Of a stretch of 64,000 bases of DNA, positions 1-10,971 are shown one piece after another. The DNA is from Paracamarosporium sp. OC-R06-R3 (Eukaryota > Ascomycota > Dothideomycetes > Pleosporales > Didymosphaeriaceae). Under the pieces are notes generated by a model that saw only the letters and a list, made by a program, of their open reading frames with translations, made no database searches and was not told the DNA's origin. Position 1 is the first letter of the stretch. Each line of letters opens with the position of its first letter. The stretch is from the NCBI GenBank assembly GCA_019828545.1, contig JACVRA010000050.1, positions 558,001 to 622,000 of the forward strand. The letters are read 5' to 3'. The translations under genes were made by a program, and so were the position numbers.

Positions 1-48
1 AAAATAAGTCAGTACACGCTGGAGCCGGACAGGGTGGCAAAAACGTAC

Positions 49-673
49 GGACGGTTGTTCATGGCTGCGGCGCGCTTGAGATCGTTCGGAGGGACGCCGT
101 TTGGCATTGCCCGCAGCATGTTCTGGTACTGGGCGCCGTTCATACCGCCCTGCATCAGCATGCGCTGGTTCCTTGCCTCATTCTGAGCTTGCATGACGTT
201 CTATGCCTGTCAGTCCCGGTGCCGTTCTGCAGGAGACGAGGCACACTTACGCGAGAATGCTGGATATACTGAGTGCCCTTGGTTTGACGACCGCGGGCGG
301 CGCTGAATATGTCCCAAAACTGGACCCACCAGTCAAGCAGGAACGAGGTCTCGGTAGCCTGGCCACCGGGCATGTTGGGCAGAGGAAGATCTCCAGAACT
401 CAACGAGTCGACGCCATTGACGTTTCTTCCGCTCGGGCTCGACTTCTGGGGTGGCCTCAGGTTCATGTTCAGCTCTGCATCGAGCATGGCCTGGGCCAGT
501 TTGCGGTTGTCGGTGCGCAGAAAGTAGTCGTAGATGTAAGTGTTGAGCTGGTCGCGCGGATCTCCGATGCCAGGCCCCGGCTGCCGCTGGCCATTGCCCA
601 TGACAGGCGTGCCGTCGAGGGGCCCTGCGCCCGCGTTCATGTTGGCCATGGCGGCCATCTGGGGGTTCTGCAT
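49..673 (-). CDS. somA: LisH-domain transcriptional regulator, SomA/Flo8 type (partial)
   Basis: N-terminal part of a nuclear regulator of the LUFS group (LUG/LUH, Flo8, single-stranded-DNA-binding). In filamentous fungi SomA works downstream of PKA in adhesion and development. Exon 1 (251-673) starts at the ATG before NPQMAAMANM. A LisH block follows: YIYDYFLRTDNRKLAQAMLD, then the SFLLDWWVQFWDIFSAARG segment typical of this group, at about residues 45-130. A 50-bp GT-AG intron (201-250, phase 0) leads to exon 2 (49-200), rich in M, N and Q. A GTACGT donor at 43-48 indicates that the gene continues past the left edge; without splicing the frame would stop at position 9. The rest of the protein, usually several hundred residues, is outside the window. 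I am confident of the family but less so of the orthologue name. Confidence 0.75.
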
Positions 674-1665
674 GGCGGCAGAGGGCGATGAGAGGGGACG
701 CGTGGGAGCGGATAAGGCTGCGCGGGCTGGGAAGGTGTGTCGCGGGTTGCGCACCTGGGTGCTGTGGCTGGACGTGGGTTATAGCAGCATGGACCAGGCG
801 ACGGGTGCTGGGGGTGCTGAGGGCGCCGCGTTTGCTATCGCATGCAGCGCTGGCGGAGGGGCGCGGCAAGGATGCGGTGCGATCGCGCGGAATGGGTCGG
901 TGGGTAGACGCGGTGGATGGCGATGTGCAGTATGGGTGTGGAGCGCAGCAGGGTCTAGCGATGGCGTGGTGAGCGAGGAGCCTGCGTGCGGCGAGCAGGG
1001 CGCGGCTCCAAGTCCAGGCGGGCCTCGTAGCCGGCGGGAGGGCGATGAGCTGGCGGGCGTGCGGTGCAGAGTGCAGGCCGCCAAAATGGGGCGCGATGGG
1101 CGAGGGTGGAAGTCAGCACAGCGAGAGAGTAGCGGGCAACTGGGACTCTACGAGGGGGGCTAAGACGCCCATTTAGTGCCCAGCCCGCGCACGTGACGCG
1201 TCCTATAATTGGGCCCCAGCCTCTCACCGCGACCAGCACGGCACGGCGGCGGCGGGCTGCCCTCTGCGCTTACGCCGCCGCCAGCTTCTTGCACGTCAGT
1301 CGTCTGCTCGTTTTCGCACCGTGGTGGGCATGTCATCTGACTGGGCGGCCATGTGAGGTCGAGCCATGGCGCGCGCGGAGGCCCAGAACTCCGACTTCAC
1401 CCGCCGCCATGTTTTGCACATTGTACGTCCTGCGCCTGCGCGACCGCTATCTATCGTCTACATGCCATGGGGCACGGCCAAACAGCGCGTGGGCAGCCGC
1501 CTGCGTTGGGCCCCACAATCTGCACAAGCCCCTCGAGTGCAATTCCTCCTCGCGACAGCCATGGCCGAGTGCAATTCTACAGTGCGCCTGATCCTCCAAT
1601 GCAAAATTCTAGTCCAATGGGTATCCGCCATGTCGTGGCCGTCCCACCCTGCCCCGGTCCCCCCC
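674..1665. other. GC-rich intergenic spacer, no gene seen
   Basis: This spacer holds the promoter side of the LisH regulator and the 3' side of BET3. Several overlapping frames are open on both strands, but none shows a recognisable domain, splice-linked continuation or codon bias. I regard them as consequences of high GC content. Confidence 0.6.
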
Positions 1666-2440
1666 TCACTCGTCGTCCGGCGGCATCTCATCGTCGATGT
1701 AGCGGATGAGCGATATCCTCATCTCGGTCGTGTCGTTGCCGCGTAGTACGTCGCTAGTAAAATGCGCTTCCACCTGCATGTGCACCTATGCCCAAGTCAG
1801 TCTTAGGCCGAGTGCGCCAATGGGACGAACAACGTGCCATTTCCAGTGCACCCCTGAGCACGCCCACAAGTATGTTGGAGAACCACAGCTCATCCTGTGC
1901 CCGGCCGTCGTCGGGCAGCTCTACAAAGTCTGCCAGCGGGTTCTCCTCGAAGATGAGTGAGAACTGCTTGTTGTCGCTCGACCAATTCGTAATCGTCGGC
2001 GTGATGTTCAGGAATATCTTGAAGCCGACCTGGTGCAATTCATCAGACTCGCTCGCCCCACGCGACTATGCGGGGCTACCTTTGATATCATCTCGGCCAC
2101 TTCGCGGAAGTTGGTGCAGGCAGGAGCGCTCGACTTGGCGAGGAAATCCTCAATCAGCCGCAGACCGATGTTGTAGCCCATGCGGTCCAACTGCTTGTTG
2201 ACCTCGGGGTAGTTGAACTCGTAGTCTTTGCACAGCTGAGCCACGATGGTGCCGTAGGTGAGCGTGACGAGCTCGGCGCTGACCTTGTCGACCCGCGTCC
2301 TGGAGAGTCAGACTGCATCCTTCACGCAGAGGTGGAAACTTACTTCCAGACTCTGACAACGATTAGCGCATGCCATGGGTGTACGCTGGACAGTCTGGAG
2401 CTCACTCCTCGCCCAAGCGGCCGGCTTTTGAAGAAGCCAT
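1666..2440 (-). CDS. BET3: TRAPP complex core subunit Bet3
   Basis: Core subunit of the TRAPP tethering complexes, the Rab (Ypt1) exchange factors in ER-Golgi and intra-Golgi traffic. Five exons on the minus strand: 2406-2440, 2344-2352, 2080-2299, 1838-2029, 1666-1785; 191 aa, the usual Bet3 length. The protein starts [12 protein letters not shown], continues [13 protein letters not shown] and [20 protein letters not shown], has the conserved [12 protein letters not shown] and [12 protein letters not shown] blocks (the Cys in SSAPACTNF fits the acylated cysteine), and ends in MPPDDE. Exon 2 is only 9 nt, flanked by TTGTCAG and GTAAGT. It restores the family motif GEE(V/L)WKxR through codons split GA|A and AA|G. 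The last intron (1786-1837) uses a GC donor (GCACGT). Divergent from the U5-40K gene, so the 295-bp gap is a shared promoter. Confidence 0.93.
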
Positions 2441-2735
2441 CCTGCAGAACTCGGCTCCCTTGGAGGATTGTTTTCTTCTGGCGAGAGGGCCTGCGGGACG
2501 TGTATCAAGAGTGCGGGGTTATTCCGGAGTCGTCGATATAAGGTTACGTTGTCGAGTAGGCGCCGCTCAAAGCACATTGAACCCGCAGATCCTTAGTCAG
2601 CAGCTAGTACTACGGCGCCAGTCCAAAGTTTACGGGCCATGCTAGGCAAGCTTCAGTGACTGCCCGCTCGCGATACTGCGCCCTGACAACTTCCCATACT
2701 TCACACGACAGCGATCGCACGCCTCTGTCGCCACC
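2441..2735. promoter_or_regulatory. Divergent promoter, BET3 / U5-40K
   Basis: The 295 bp between two divergent housekeeping start codons must carry both promoters and both 5' leaders. I see no clear TATA box. Confidence 0.5.
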
Positions 2736-4244
2736 ATGTCGGGCGAAAAGCGGCCCGCCGCCGACTCCTTCGGCTCTACGCAGCTCGTCAAACGCGCGAA
2801 GTCGGATGCCAATCTGAACGGAAACTCTGCCCTCACCGTTGCCAACGGCCCAGCGCAGAATGGCGCGCTCATACAGGCGGTATGTCATACTTCAAAGCCT
2901 TGGGAGAGCACAATCGCTAAAGATACTGCAACTGACAGGCATGATAGGGACTGCGAACCGGCACACTACAGTCGCCTGTTATGGAGTTGACAGGACACAG
3001 CGGAGAGGTATTCGCAGCCCGGTTTGACCCCACCGGCCAATTCATCGCATCTGGATCCATGGACCGCTCGATCTGTAAGTCAGGTTGGCACGATCAGGCC
3101 CTCTGTGTAGTCTAACAGAATGAAGTACTCTGGCGCAGCTCCGGGACCTGCGATAACTATGGAATCCTCACTGGCCACAAGCAAGCGGTTCTAGATGTAC
3201 ATTGGTCGCGTGACTCAAAAGTCCTCTTCTCTGCGTCGGCAGATATGCACCTGGCAAGCTGGGATGTGGAAACTGGCGAGAGGATACGGAGGCATCCCGG
3301 CCATGAAGAGGTGATCAATTGCATGGACGTGAGCAAACGCGGCGAGGAGATGCTCGTCAGTGGCTCCGACGACGGTTATATCGGTGTAAGTGAGCTTGGG
3401 CAGAGGTTGCGAAGTGTCGCTAATTGACGAGCAGCTCTGGGATACGAGGACGAAGGACGCCGTCAGCTTCATACCGACCGAATTCCCAATCACAGCAATA
3501 GCCTTGTCAGAAGCGGGCAACGAGCTGTTCACCGGTGGCATCGACAACGACATCAAGGTCTGGGATCTAAGAAAGAAGGCAGTCACATATTCGCTTCTGG
3601 GCCACACGGATACTGTTACGTCGCTACAATTGTCGCCAGATAACACGCTCCTCCTGTCCAATGCCCATGACTCCACGGTCCGTACGTGGGATGTGCGACC
3701 ATTTGCGCCGGCCGATCGAGGGGTAAAGACGTACGATGGAGCTCCGACAGGACAAGAGCGTAACCTGCTCAAGGCGAGCTGGGATGCAGAGGGCAAGAGG
3801 ATTGCTGCGGGCAGTGGAGACCAAAGTGTGGCCATATGGGATGCAGGCACCGGCAAACTTCTACACAAACTGCCGGGCCACAAGGGTGCGGTGAACGATG
3901 TCCGCTTCCACCCACGGGACGAACCTCTCTGTAAGTCTACCCTTTTCCTCGTCATCTGTCGCGTGATCTTTCTTCAAACCCACCGCTCCTGGTATCAAAA
4001 GCCCATGGTTTCAACTTTCGGAAGCATGGCGAGTTCAGGAGCGGTGAGCTCGATGACAAACTCCCAAGCTCCCAGTATGCTATCACGAGCCGCGTTTGAA
4101 GCGACTGGAGCGTACTGCGTGGGAGCGTCTTCTCCGCGCACTTGTTTCAACAAGAGAGACAAGTGGACCAAGCTGACTTGGCGATCTCCAGTGGTCTCCG
4201 CATCTTCAGATCGCACGCTCCTTGTGGGGGAGCTGGCGAAGTGA
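2736..4244 (+). CDS. cwf17: U5 snRNP 40 kDa WD40 protein (Cwf17/SNRNP40 type)
   Basis: Spliceosomal WD-repeat protein of the U5 snRNP. Five exons: 2736-2879, 2948-3074, 3126-3385, 3435-3930, 4192-4244; 359 aa, essentially the length of human SNRNP40. After a short N-terminus (MSGEKRPAADSFGSTQLVKR) seven WD units follow, with markers such as LTGHSGEVFAARFDPTG, GSMDRSILLW, SGSDDGYIGLWD, GGIDNDIKVWDLR, NAHDSTVRTWDVR and GSGDQSVAIWD, ending LVSASSDRTLLVGELAK. All junctions are in phase. The last intron is 261 bp, much longer than the others. It is a multiple of three and contains no stop, so a retained form would add 87 residues to the final blade. The family call is secure. Confidence 0.92.
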
Positions 4245-5443
4245 GTTCACCGCAAAGCCTCTTGGCTGGCCTACCAAGATGGCGCAAAGCGTGGCAAGAA
4301 ACAAAGTGGCTTCAAACGATGCATTGTACGACTGCAGTGTCACAGGGGCGCTGCCTACACACTGGACACGCCGGTGCGACATGCAGAGTTGGGGACCAGG
4401 GGATCTGAGGGAGCGAAGCGGTGGCGACGACGCGTACACAACGCGCTTTTGTAAATTAGCTGCAGTGCAACGGCACGCTCTTCGCGGTGCGCGAGGATGT
4501 CAACAAAGAGATTAGATGAGAATAATTCTAGGACGTTCGTGCCCTTATGAAGCATGCATGGTAATGGCACCGTCGACGGGGTTTGTCGAGGAGTGGGCGC
4601 TTCGATGCGGCTTGATTGGTGTCGAGCGTTCGCAGCGTTTCGGAATCGTCGCCCACCACCCAATGACCCGCTGGCCATCCGCAAGCCGCCAACAGCACAT
4701 CCCCTTTCGCACAAAACGACTACGGGCCATGCTCGAAGCAGATCTCTCATGCCGCTCCGACTGCGCCCCGGCCCGTGAGCTCGCAGCGCCATTGCGTTTC
4801 AGCATGGGCAAGGCCGCCGTTTGACACGCGGGCTGTAGCAGGCCATGGCCCGCGCGCGCAATGCTTCAACCCCAGAGCTCACAATCACCAGCAGGTGTCC
4901 TTGCAGCAGGGCCTCGTGCGACTTGCCGCGGCGCGCCTTTCCCCATGTTCTCTTCTTCCCCTCCTTAAGTCCTGTGTTTCTCTTATCCTTTGGTTGTTGG
5001 CCGCAAGCTGTGCTGTTGACCACCAGTTTCGCCGCCAGTTTGCGGAAAGGCTTTCGTTGGCCCAAGAGCAAGGCGGGTGTGCAGTAGTTCGCTGCAAGCT
5101 GTCGACTGCTGTCCGTTGGATCTTCGACGTGGTTGTTTGGAGTAGTAGGTTGTGGGACTTCAGCCAACGGTTCACGGTTCGATATGTACGCCTCTTCTTG
5201 ACAGACGGACGGGCTCCAGTCACTTTCTTCTTCTATTCAACTTCCTTCACTTGCACCGTTCACACACTGCCGCTCGGTCGGTACTTCTATCCATTTATTC
5301 CCCATCTCCAGGAGCAAGGAAGGGCACTTTTGCAGGGTTACTCTACCTTGTAAACACCAAGAAAAGTAAAGAGCTAGGACATTAGGTACCTATATACACA
5401 TACACCAGACGGAACCCAGGCGCATCAATAGACAGCCTCAACC
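4245..5443. other. Intergenic spacer, no gene seen
   Basis: 3' region of the U5-40K gene and upstream region of the next gene. Pyrimidine-rich tracts at about 4930-5000 and 5220-5300 are typical of fungal promoters and leaders. No supported gene. Confidence 0.55.
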
Positions 5444-6866
5444 ATGCCTATGCCGACGTTATTCAAATGGTCGCCACGACCCGACCAAACCCCAGATGGA
5501 TCACCAGCATCACAGAGCTCATCACGGTTCGGCGCGTTGCACAACAACGTCCGCTCAATGATCAATGGATCCTCGATATACTCGCGATCACCAAACCTCG
5601 GGGGAGACAGCAGCCCCAAAACGCCTTTCATGGGCTTCTTCCGCCGTGACCACTCGCCACCCGCACCCATCGATGTGAATGCCGCCAACGGACCACCACG
5701 CGACTCAAGCGACTCGCGCTCACCACTTCACCCGCAGCACACGGCAGGCTCTTACATGCGCTCCATCGCGCCACTGCAGGACCCGCGCGAGCCAGATGCC
5801 GTGTATCGGAGGAACTCGGACGTGCCAGATCGCCATCCAGCAGATGTCCAGCTTGACTATGGACGCAGCGTGGATCCCGAGACGGAGGTGCTGAGCGATG
5901 AGGTTCAGCGGCGGAGGCGACGCCGACGACACAGGCGGCGGAAACACCACCGTCGTCAGGACCACTGGGTGCGCCGACGAAACGAGCGACAAGGCTGCAT
6001 GCCTTTCGTACGGGGCACAGCCGCGCGCGGGAAGCTCGTCGCATCCATGATATCCGGTCTATTCCTCGCCACCGTGCTCGCAGTCTGTAAGTCCTCCATC
6101 CCACTCTGCTCCTCCCCCTTTCTCCCACACCTCGTTCCGCGACCGAAAGCTAACTTGTGTAGATCTCGCCCTCGCCCTCACGCGCCACGACCTCGGACAA
6201 GAAGTCCACGTCCTCTTCATCATGATCATCCTCGGCACCACCATCTTCTTCTGCCACTCGCTCATCCGCCTGTGCATGCTGATCCTGCACCCGCCCGCAG
6301 AGGACCCAGACCGGCCGTCCATCCCCAACATGACGGGGCCAGAAGGCTTCAACCCCGTCCGCCCAATCCGCGTGCACCTCGCGCGCGACGAGGAACTCGC
6401 CGACGCGTACTCATCCGACGAAGAAGCAAACGTGGAAAGCGACGGCAGAAGACAAGACGTCGAAAGCAGCGAGAAAGGCGTCAAGCTCCCGCCTCCCGCA
6501 TACGGCCTCTGGCGAAGCAGCGTACGTGTAGATCCGAATCTCCTGCACTGGCAGCGTGTGGACGATTCTTCCGCCGGCGGGCCTGCTCCCCATCCCGTCC
6601 CCGGCACCGCTACACGGAACTCGTTCCATCCTGCGTCTCGAAGCGGCTCTGTATCTGGGTCTACTGGCGTGGCCGCGGCTCAGCCCGAGGGCCCCCGTCC
6701 ACCATCCTACATCTCAGACGACGGCGTGAGCTACGCCGTTGAAGCTGCGCCTAGGAGCGTAGCACCTAGCCATACGGGTATCAGCGATATTCATCCTGCG
6801 TGGAGGCCAGGGTATGCAGTTAGTGAGGTCACGATGAACGAGTGGCCGGGGTTGAGACAGGTTTGA
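5444..6866 (+). CDS. Conserved fungal two-TM membrane protein, unknown function
   Basis: Two exons (5444-6086, 6163-6866; intron 76 bp, phase 1) encode 448 aa. The N-terminal half is disordered and Ser/Pro-rich (MPMPTLFKWSPRPDQTPDG). It then carries a strikingly basic stretch of Arg, His and Lys at about residues 160-175, just before a pair of hydrophobic segments: KLVASMISGLFLATVLAVYLALAL and VLFIMIILGTTIFFCHSLIRLCMLIL (about 200-265, described by their ends). The C-terminal half is again disordered, with an acidic patch (SSDEEANVESDG). The layout suggests an endomembrane or plasma-membrane protein with both tails on one side. I do not recognise a named family. The intron falls inside the first TM segment, in phase with strong splice sites, which supports a real gene. 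Confidence 0.75.
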
Positions 6867-8485
6867 CGTAGCTTCTCTTTCTCCTGACCTCGTATCCACG
6901 GCTTAGTCCAACTCAGTATAAGGACGCGGGGACTTAGGAGTCGAGAAATCAAAAGCAACACTGTGTATTGGGGTTATCTGCATCGAGTGATGGCGCTTTG
7001 TTTTGTTTTGCACTTTAATAACCACGTTCATGTTTTGTGCGTGGTGGGCATTCGCATCGTCTTTTTTTGTGTAAACGTAGCGTTGGCGTTGAGAGGTTAG
7101 TGGTGTAGGCTAGTTGTATGTGTAGTGCAATGAATCAAAGCGAATCGAAGCAAATCGAAGCAAATCCAATTGAGTATGCGTAGGACTTTTCGTCGTACCT
7201 TGTGTGACATGAAGCTTGCGATTGTTACATTCACGTACTGTGGAAGCGTGCTTCGAGCTACACATCGTCAATGTTTTGTTCTTCATTACCAAAGAAAAGA
7301 AAGAAAAGAAGGAAATAGGGTCAACAACAGGTACATGCTAACCATGCAAGATATCTCCTTTTTCGATAGCCCTTATTCCATCCCCCTCTGTAGCAAAAAC
7401 AAAAAACGATATATCCACCCACCTCACCCCTCCCATCAACCCCAACCCAATAGATAAACGGCGTAACCGACACCATCAACCATACTCGACGTATATCCTT
7501 CTTCATCCCCAGCCCGAACCTACATATGCCTAACCATCTTCCAACAGGCATTATACATCTATAGTCCCTAGAACATGTATCCTAGCTATCCACTCTGGGA
7601 TAACCATACGAAAAGTGCTGCTCTCGCATGCTACGCCTGAATAAATAGATCCCGCTATTCTCTCGATACCCGAAGCACGCGTGAGTACTCCGTACTATAT
7701 TACTTATATATACACATGAGCAGACATCATCACCCTATCACTTTTCCATTTCCGCTAATTTGCTTCACTGAGAAGTAAAATACGCCCCCGATAAGTCCTC
7801 TATTTCCGTACTTATTTTGAAACGCGACCACCGTGTCAAACTCTAGTCTTACGCATGTACATATACAAGCCCTCCTCCATCACAGCTCAGACATCTCAGT
7901 AGCAAGTCATTGCTAGGCGAGGTACGGACCCAGCGCGTTAGCCTCAGGCTCCAAAGTGGAGTCAAGCACCGGGTGCTCTGGAGTTAGTAATCTGTGGTTT
8001 TGGATGGCTCTGCTTGTCGACGAACGGTCCCCTTTGAGTCGTTGCGAAGGTATGGCTTGGTGGAGATGGCGAGGAGTCGTGCCTCGATGATCGATGTGGG
8101 AGTCGAATGGTTCGGGTTTAGGAGACGGGGTTGCAATGTCTTTGATTAATTTTAGTGGCGGTGGATACTATGCTCTGGATGGTATACAAGTACAGCATAG
8201 TCTAACACGACTACGTAGTCAAGAAGGCGAGAGTAAAGTCCGTATTGTGGCGGGATATCTCTGCACACGCGTACTTTTCGATTCTTGCAGTCGTCAGAGA
8301 TAGACGAGTAGAACGGAAGCCGATACGACACACAAGAAGACAGAATTCTATCATTGTTCTTGCATTCCGCGTACAAACGGTAACCAGTGTTGTCTATGGA
8401 GCTTCCTGCCGGCATTCACCCATCCAAGCACAGCTGTGCACACAGCATTCGCAGTCACGCAATGCGCCCACAACCCCACAAACCA
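6867..8485. other. Convergent 3' spacer, AT-richer, no gene seen
   Basis: A 1.6-kb region between two convergent genes. It includes a short imperfect tandem repeat of about ten bases near 7134-7170 (AATCGAAGCA-like units) and an AAAGAAAAGA run at about 7293-7312. Short open frames here have no conserved content. Confidence 0.55.
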
Positions 8486-10430
8486 CTAAAGCCCATACCC
8501 CCTCAACCACCTAACCTCCCTACTCTGCATCTCCAACGCGCGCCTCATCTCACCCGCAAACTCCCTCTCCTTCCTCCCGATCTCACTCTCACGCTCGTCC
8601 TCCTGGTACTCGACGGCATCTTCCCAGGCGGTCCCGACGCCGAAGCGCAAAAGCCCCAGTTTCCCGTCGCCCGTCCAGAGGACGAGATTGTCCTCGCCTA
8701 GGGGAGGAGGAGGAGCGGGAGCGGAGGAAGAAGACGAAGACGAAGACGCGAGCGCGGAGGTGGGAATAATCTTCTGGACGAAATCGCCCAGGTCCGAGGC
8801 AGCTTCTCCATGCTGTCCCGGGCCCGACGCCGAAGCAGAATCACCCTCGTTGATGTTGACCTGTCTCACGGCCGTGACCCCGTCTCTCTCCACCCACTTG
8901 AGGTTTCCATCGCCGTCGGAGAAAACGAGGCGCGTGCCGTGGGCTGCCGCTGCAAGCAACTTGGAGCTACTAGCCGTCTGGCGATTCTGGTAACATGCGA
9001 AGTGGTTTCGCGTTGTGCGCGCATCAGACGAATTGATAGAGCGCGTGGGATCAGAGGACAGGCCGTACAGTTCCAGACTACCTTTTCCCTTGTACTCGCC
9101 TGCTGCGAGGAGGGTGTGGCCGGGGATGCCTTTTGCTTCTGTGAGGAGGGAGGAGGAGGAGTAGGGATTGTGGGTGCGGAGATGGTGCGGGATGAAGGGG
9201 TGCGGGATGGCGGTTAGGCAGGAGAGGCGGGCGCCCGAGTGGACGGTGCCGCGGAGGCGTGGGAAGAAGCGCCGGTCGAAGTTGAGAAGGCTGGTGAAGC
9301 GGCCTGCGACCCAGATGTCGCCGTTGGCGTCCCACTCGCGGGTTGTGGGGAGGTGTAGGATGGAGAGGGCACCAGGCTGCGCGAGGGAGATGTGGCCGCC
9401 GAAGTCGCCTGTTTCGAGTCGAGAGAAGGACGTCGAGCCGCCTATTAGTTCGCAATGCGTTGCGGATGGGAGTGAGGGCGGCTTTCGCGTGTCATGCAAG
9501 TGGACTGTCCAGTTTGTTCCGACCGTGAGCGGAGTCGGATGTCGTGCTTCGGAGAGCGCAGTGATGGGGAACGGATACGGCGTCCTAGAGATGACCTGCA
9601 GCGTGCGCAGATCCACCTCATTGAGAGTATTCTGCACAGCAAAGAATCCCTTCTTGGACCTGCTATCCACGCTCACGCACTCGACAGCGCCCGTTTCCGT
9701 CATGACGGCCCGGCTCTGCCCAAGCCTCGTCTCGTAATCCAAATCGCTCCCCTTGTTGGGCAACATGCCCACCGCCGTCCGCGCGACAATCCTCCCCTGA
9801 CGCTCCTCCCGCGCAGAAGCATCCCAAATGCAGATGCTCCCGTCCTCCAGTGGTGCTACCAGCTTCTCTGCTAGCCCGTCCTCGCCATACAAGATGCCCG
9901 CACCCGTCGCCTCGTGGTGCAGCTTGTCGTCTCGATGCCCGTACTTCGCATCCTGGAACCAGCTCAACGAATGCGGCGCATGCCTCTGTATGAACTCGCT
10001 GTAGAAATCCACCTTTTCGCCAGGATACGTGGGATCCCAATTCGCCAGCAGCGCTGCCTTCCGCTTGCCTAGATTCTTCTGAATCTGTGCTTCTGCGCTT
10101 GGAGCCGTGGGGTCGTGGACGCTGGTAAGAAACGCACTCGTGACGTCGTTGGCTGCTCTGATGAGCTCCGCCAGGCGAGGATCAATCTCGTCCGACGCAG
10201 GGTAGAGACGGCGGCGTCTGCGCTCGGCAGCTGAATGCTCGAAGCAGAGGGTACGCCATAGATTGTTGTCGCGGGAGAGATTGAGGAATTGACGTGAGAC
10301 GTATTGGAGGTTCACAAGCTCCGGAGGCTGGAGGTCTAGGTGGGGCTATCAGTTCCGGTGAGCTCGAGCGTTCCGAGAGAGGCTTACATGCGATGATGTG
10401 GAGAATAAGCTCGTCTGGAAGGTGTCGCAT
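8486..10430 (-). CDS. F-box protein with WD-like C-terminal region
   Basis: Probable SCF ubiquitin-ligase substrate adaptor. Two exons (10388-10430 and 8486-10335; 52-bp intron, phase 1) give 630 aa. The F-box is split by the intron: MRHLPDELILHIIA joins YLQPPELVNLQYVSRQF and LNLSRDNNLWRTLC, a canonical F-box with its Trp. The remainder is long and contains weak WD-like units such as PLEDGSICIWDAS and a repeated G-(S/N)-(L/W)-hydrophobic pattern, suggesting a beta-propeller. Ser-rich and Pro-rich low-complexity segments lie near the end. F-box assignment is firm. The propeller is inference and the substrate is unknown. Divergence from Skp1-contact consensus is not obvious. Confidence 0.8.
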
Positions 10431-10971
10431 GGTTTAGAGAGTTTCTACAGGACGACGAAGCAAAATGCAAGAATAGAACTCCTGGTTATGTAGAGAAATA
10501 GTAGCCGTGTTTACGCGACTATCAAGGGCTCCACTGCCTCGGGATTAAGGGCTTAAGGGCTGACGACATCGGAGGAGCAAAGCCTAGCCGGGGTTGATAA
10601 GCGACATCTCATTCACCTTTGGAAGAGAACACGGCACGATCCAAGAGCAGACGCCATCTATTGATTGTCCGCTTGCACTGTTCACATTGCACAGCTATCT
10701 CATTCGCCCACCCTGTTCTTCTCCACATGCAGGCCAGGCCAATCAACCATCTTTTTCTATACCACTACTCACCAACCTCCGTACCATATGCGCCCTCATC
10801 CGTAAAAAGAAAGGGGTATCACTATTTCCAGAAGATGCGCCGTAGACGACCAGAGAAAACCTGCGTCGAGCCATGTCGCTGCCTTACATAGAGGAAGGGA
10901 AAAATCAACAGGATGCATCGAAGTCATCCAGAAACTCCGTCAACATTGCGACATGGAGCACAGCGAACATC
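10431..10971. other. Spacer between F-box gene and SNF2 gene
   Basis: These 541 bp hold the F-box gene promoter and the 3' region of the SNF2 gene (both minus strand). No gene seen. Confidence 0.5.

Noticed and set aside
203..1163. Overlapping open frames on the plus strand
   Set aside because: Antisense to the LisH regulator and within GC-rich spacer; no domain or splice-linked extension.
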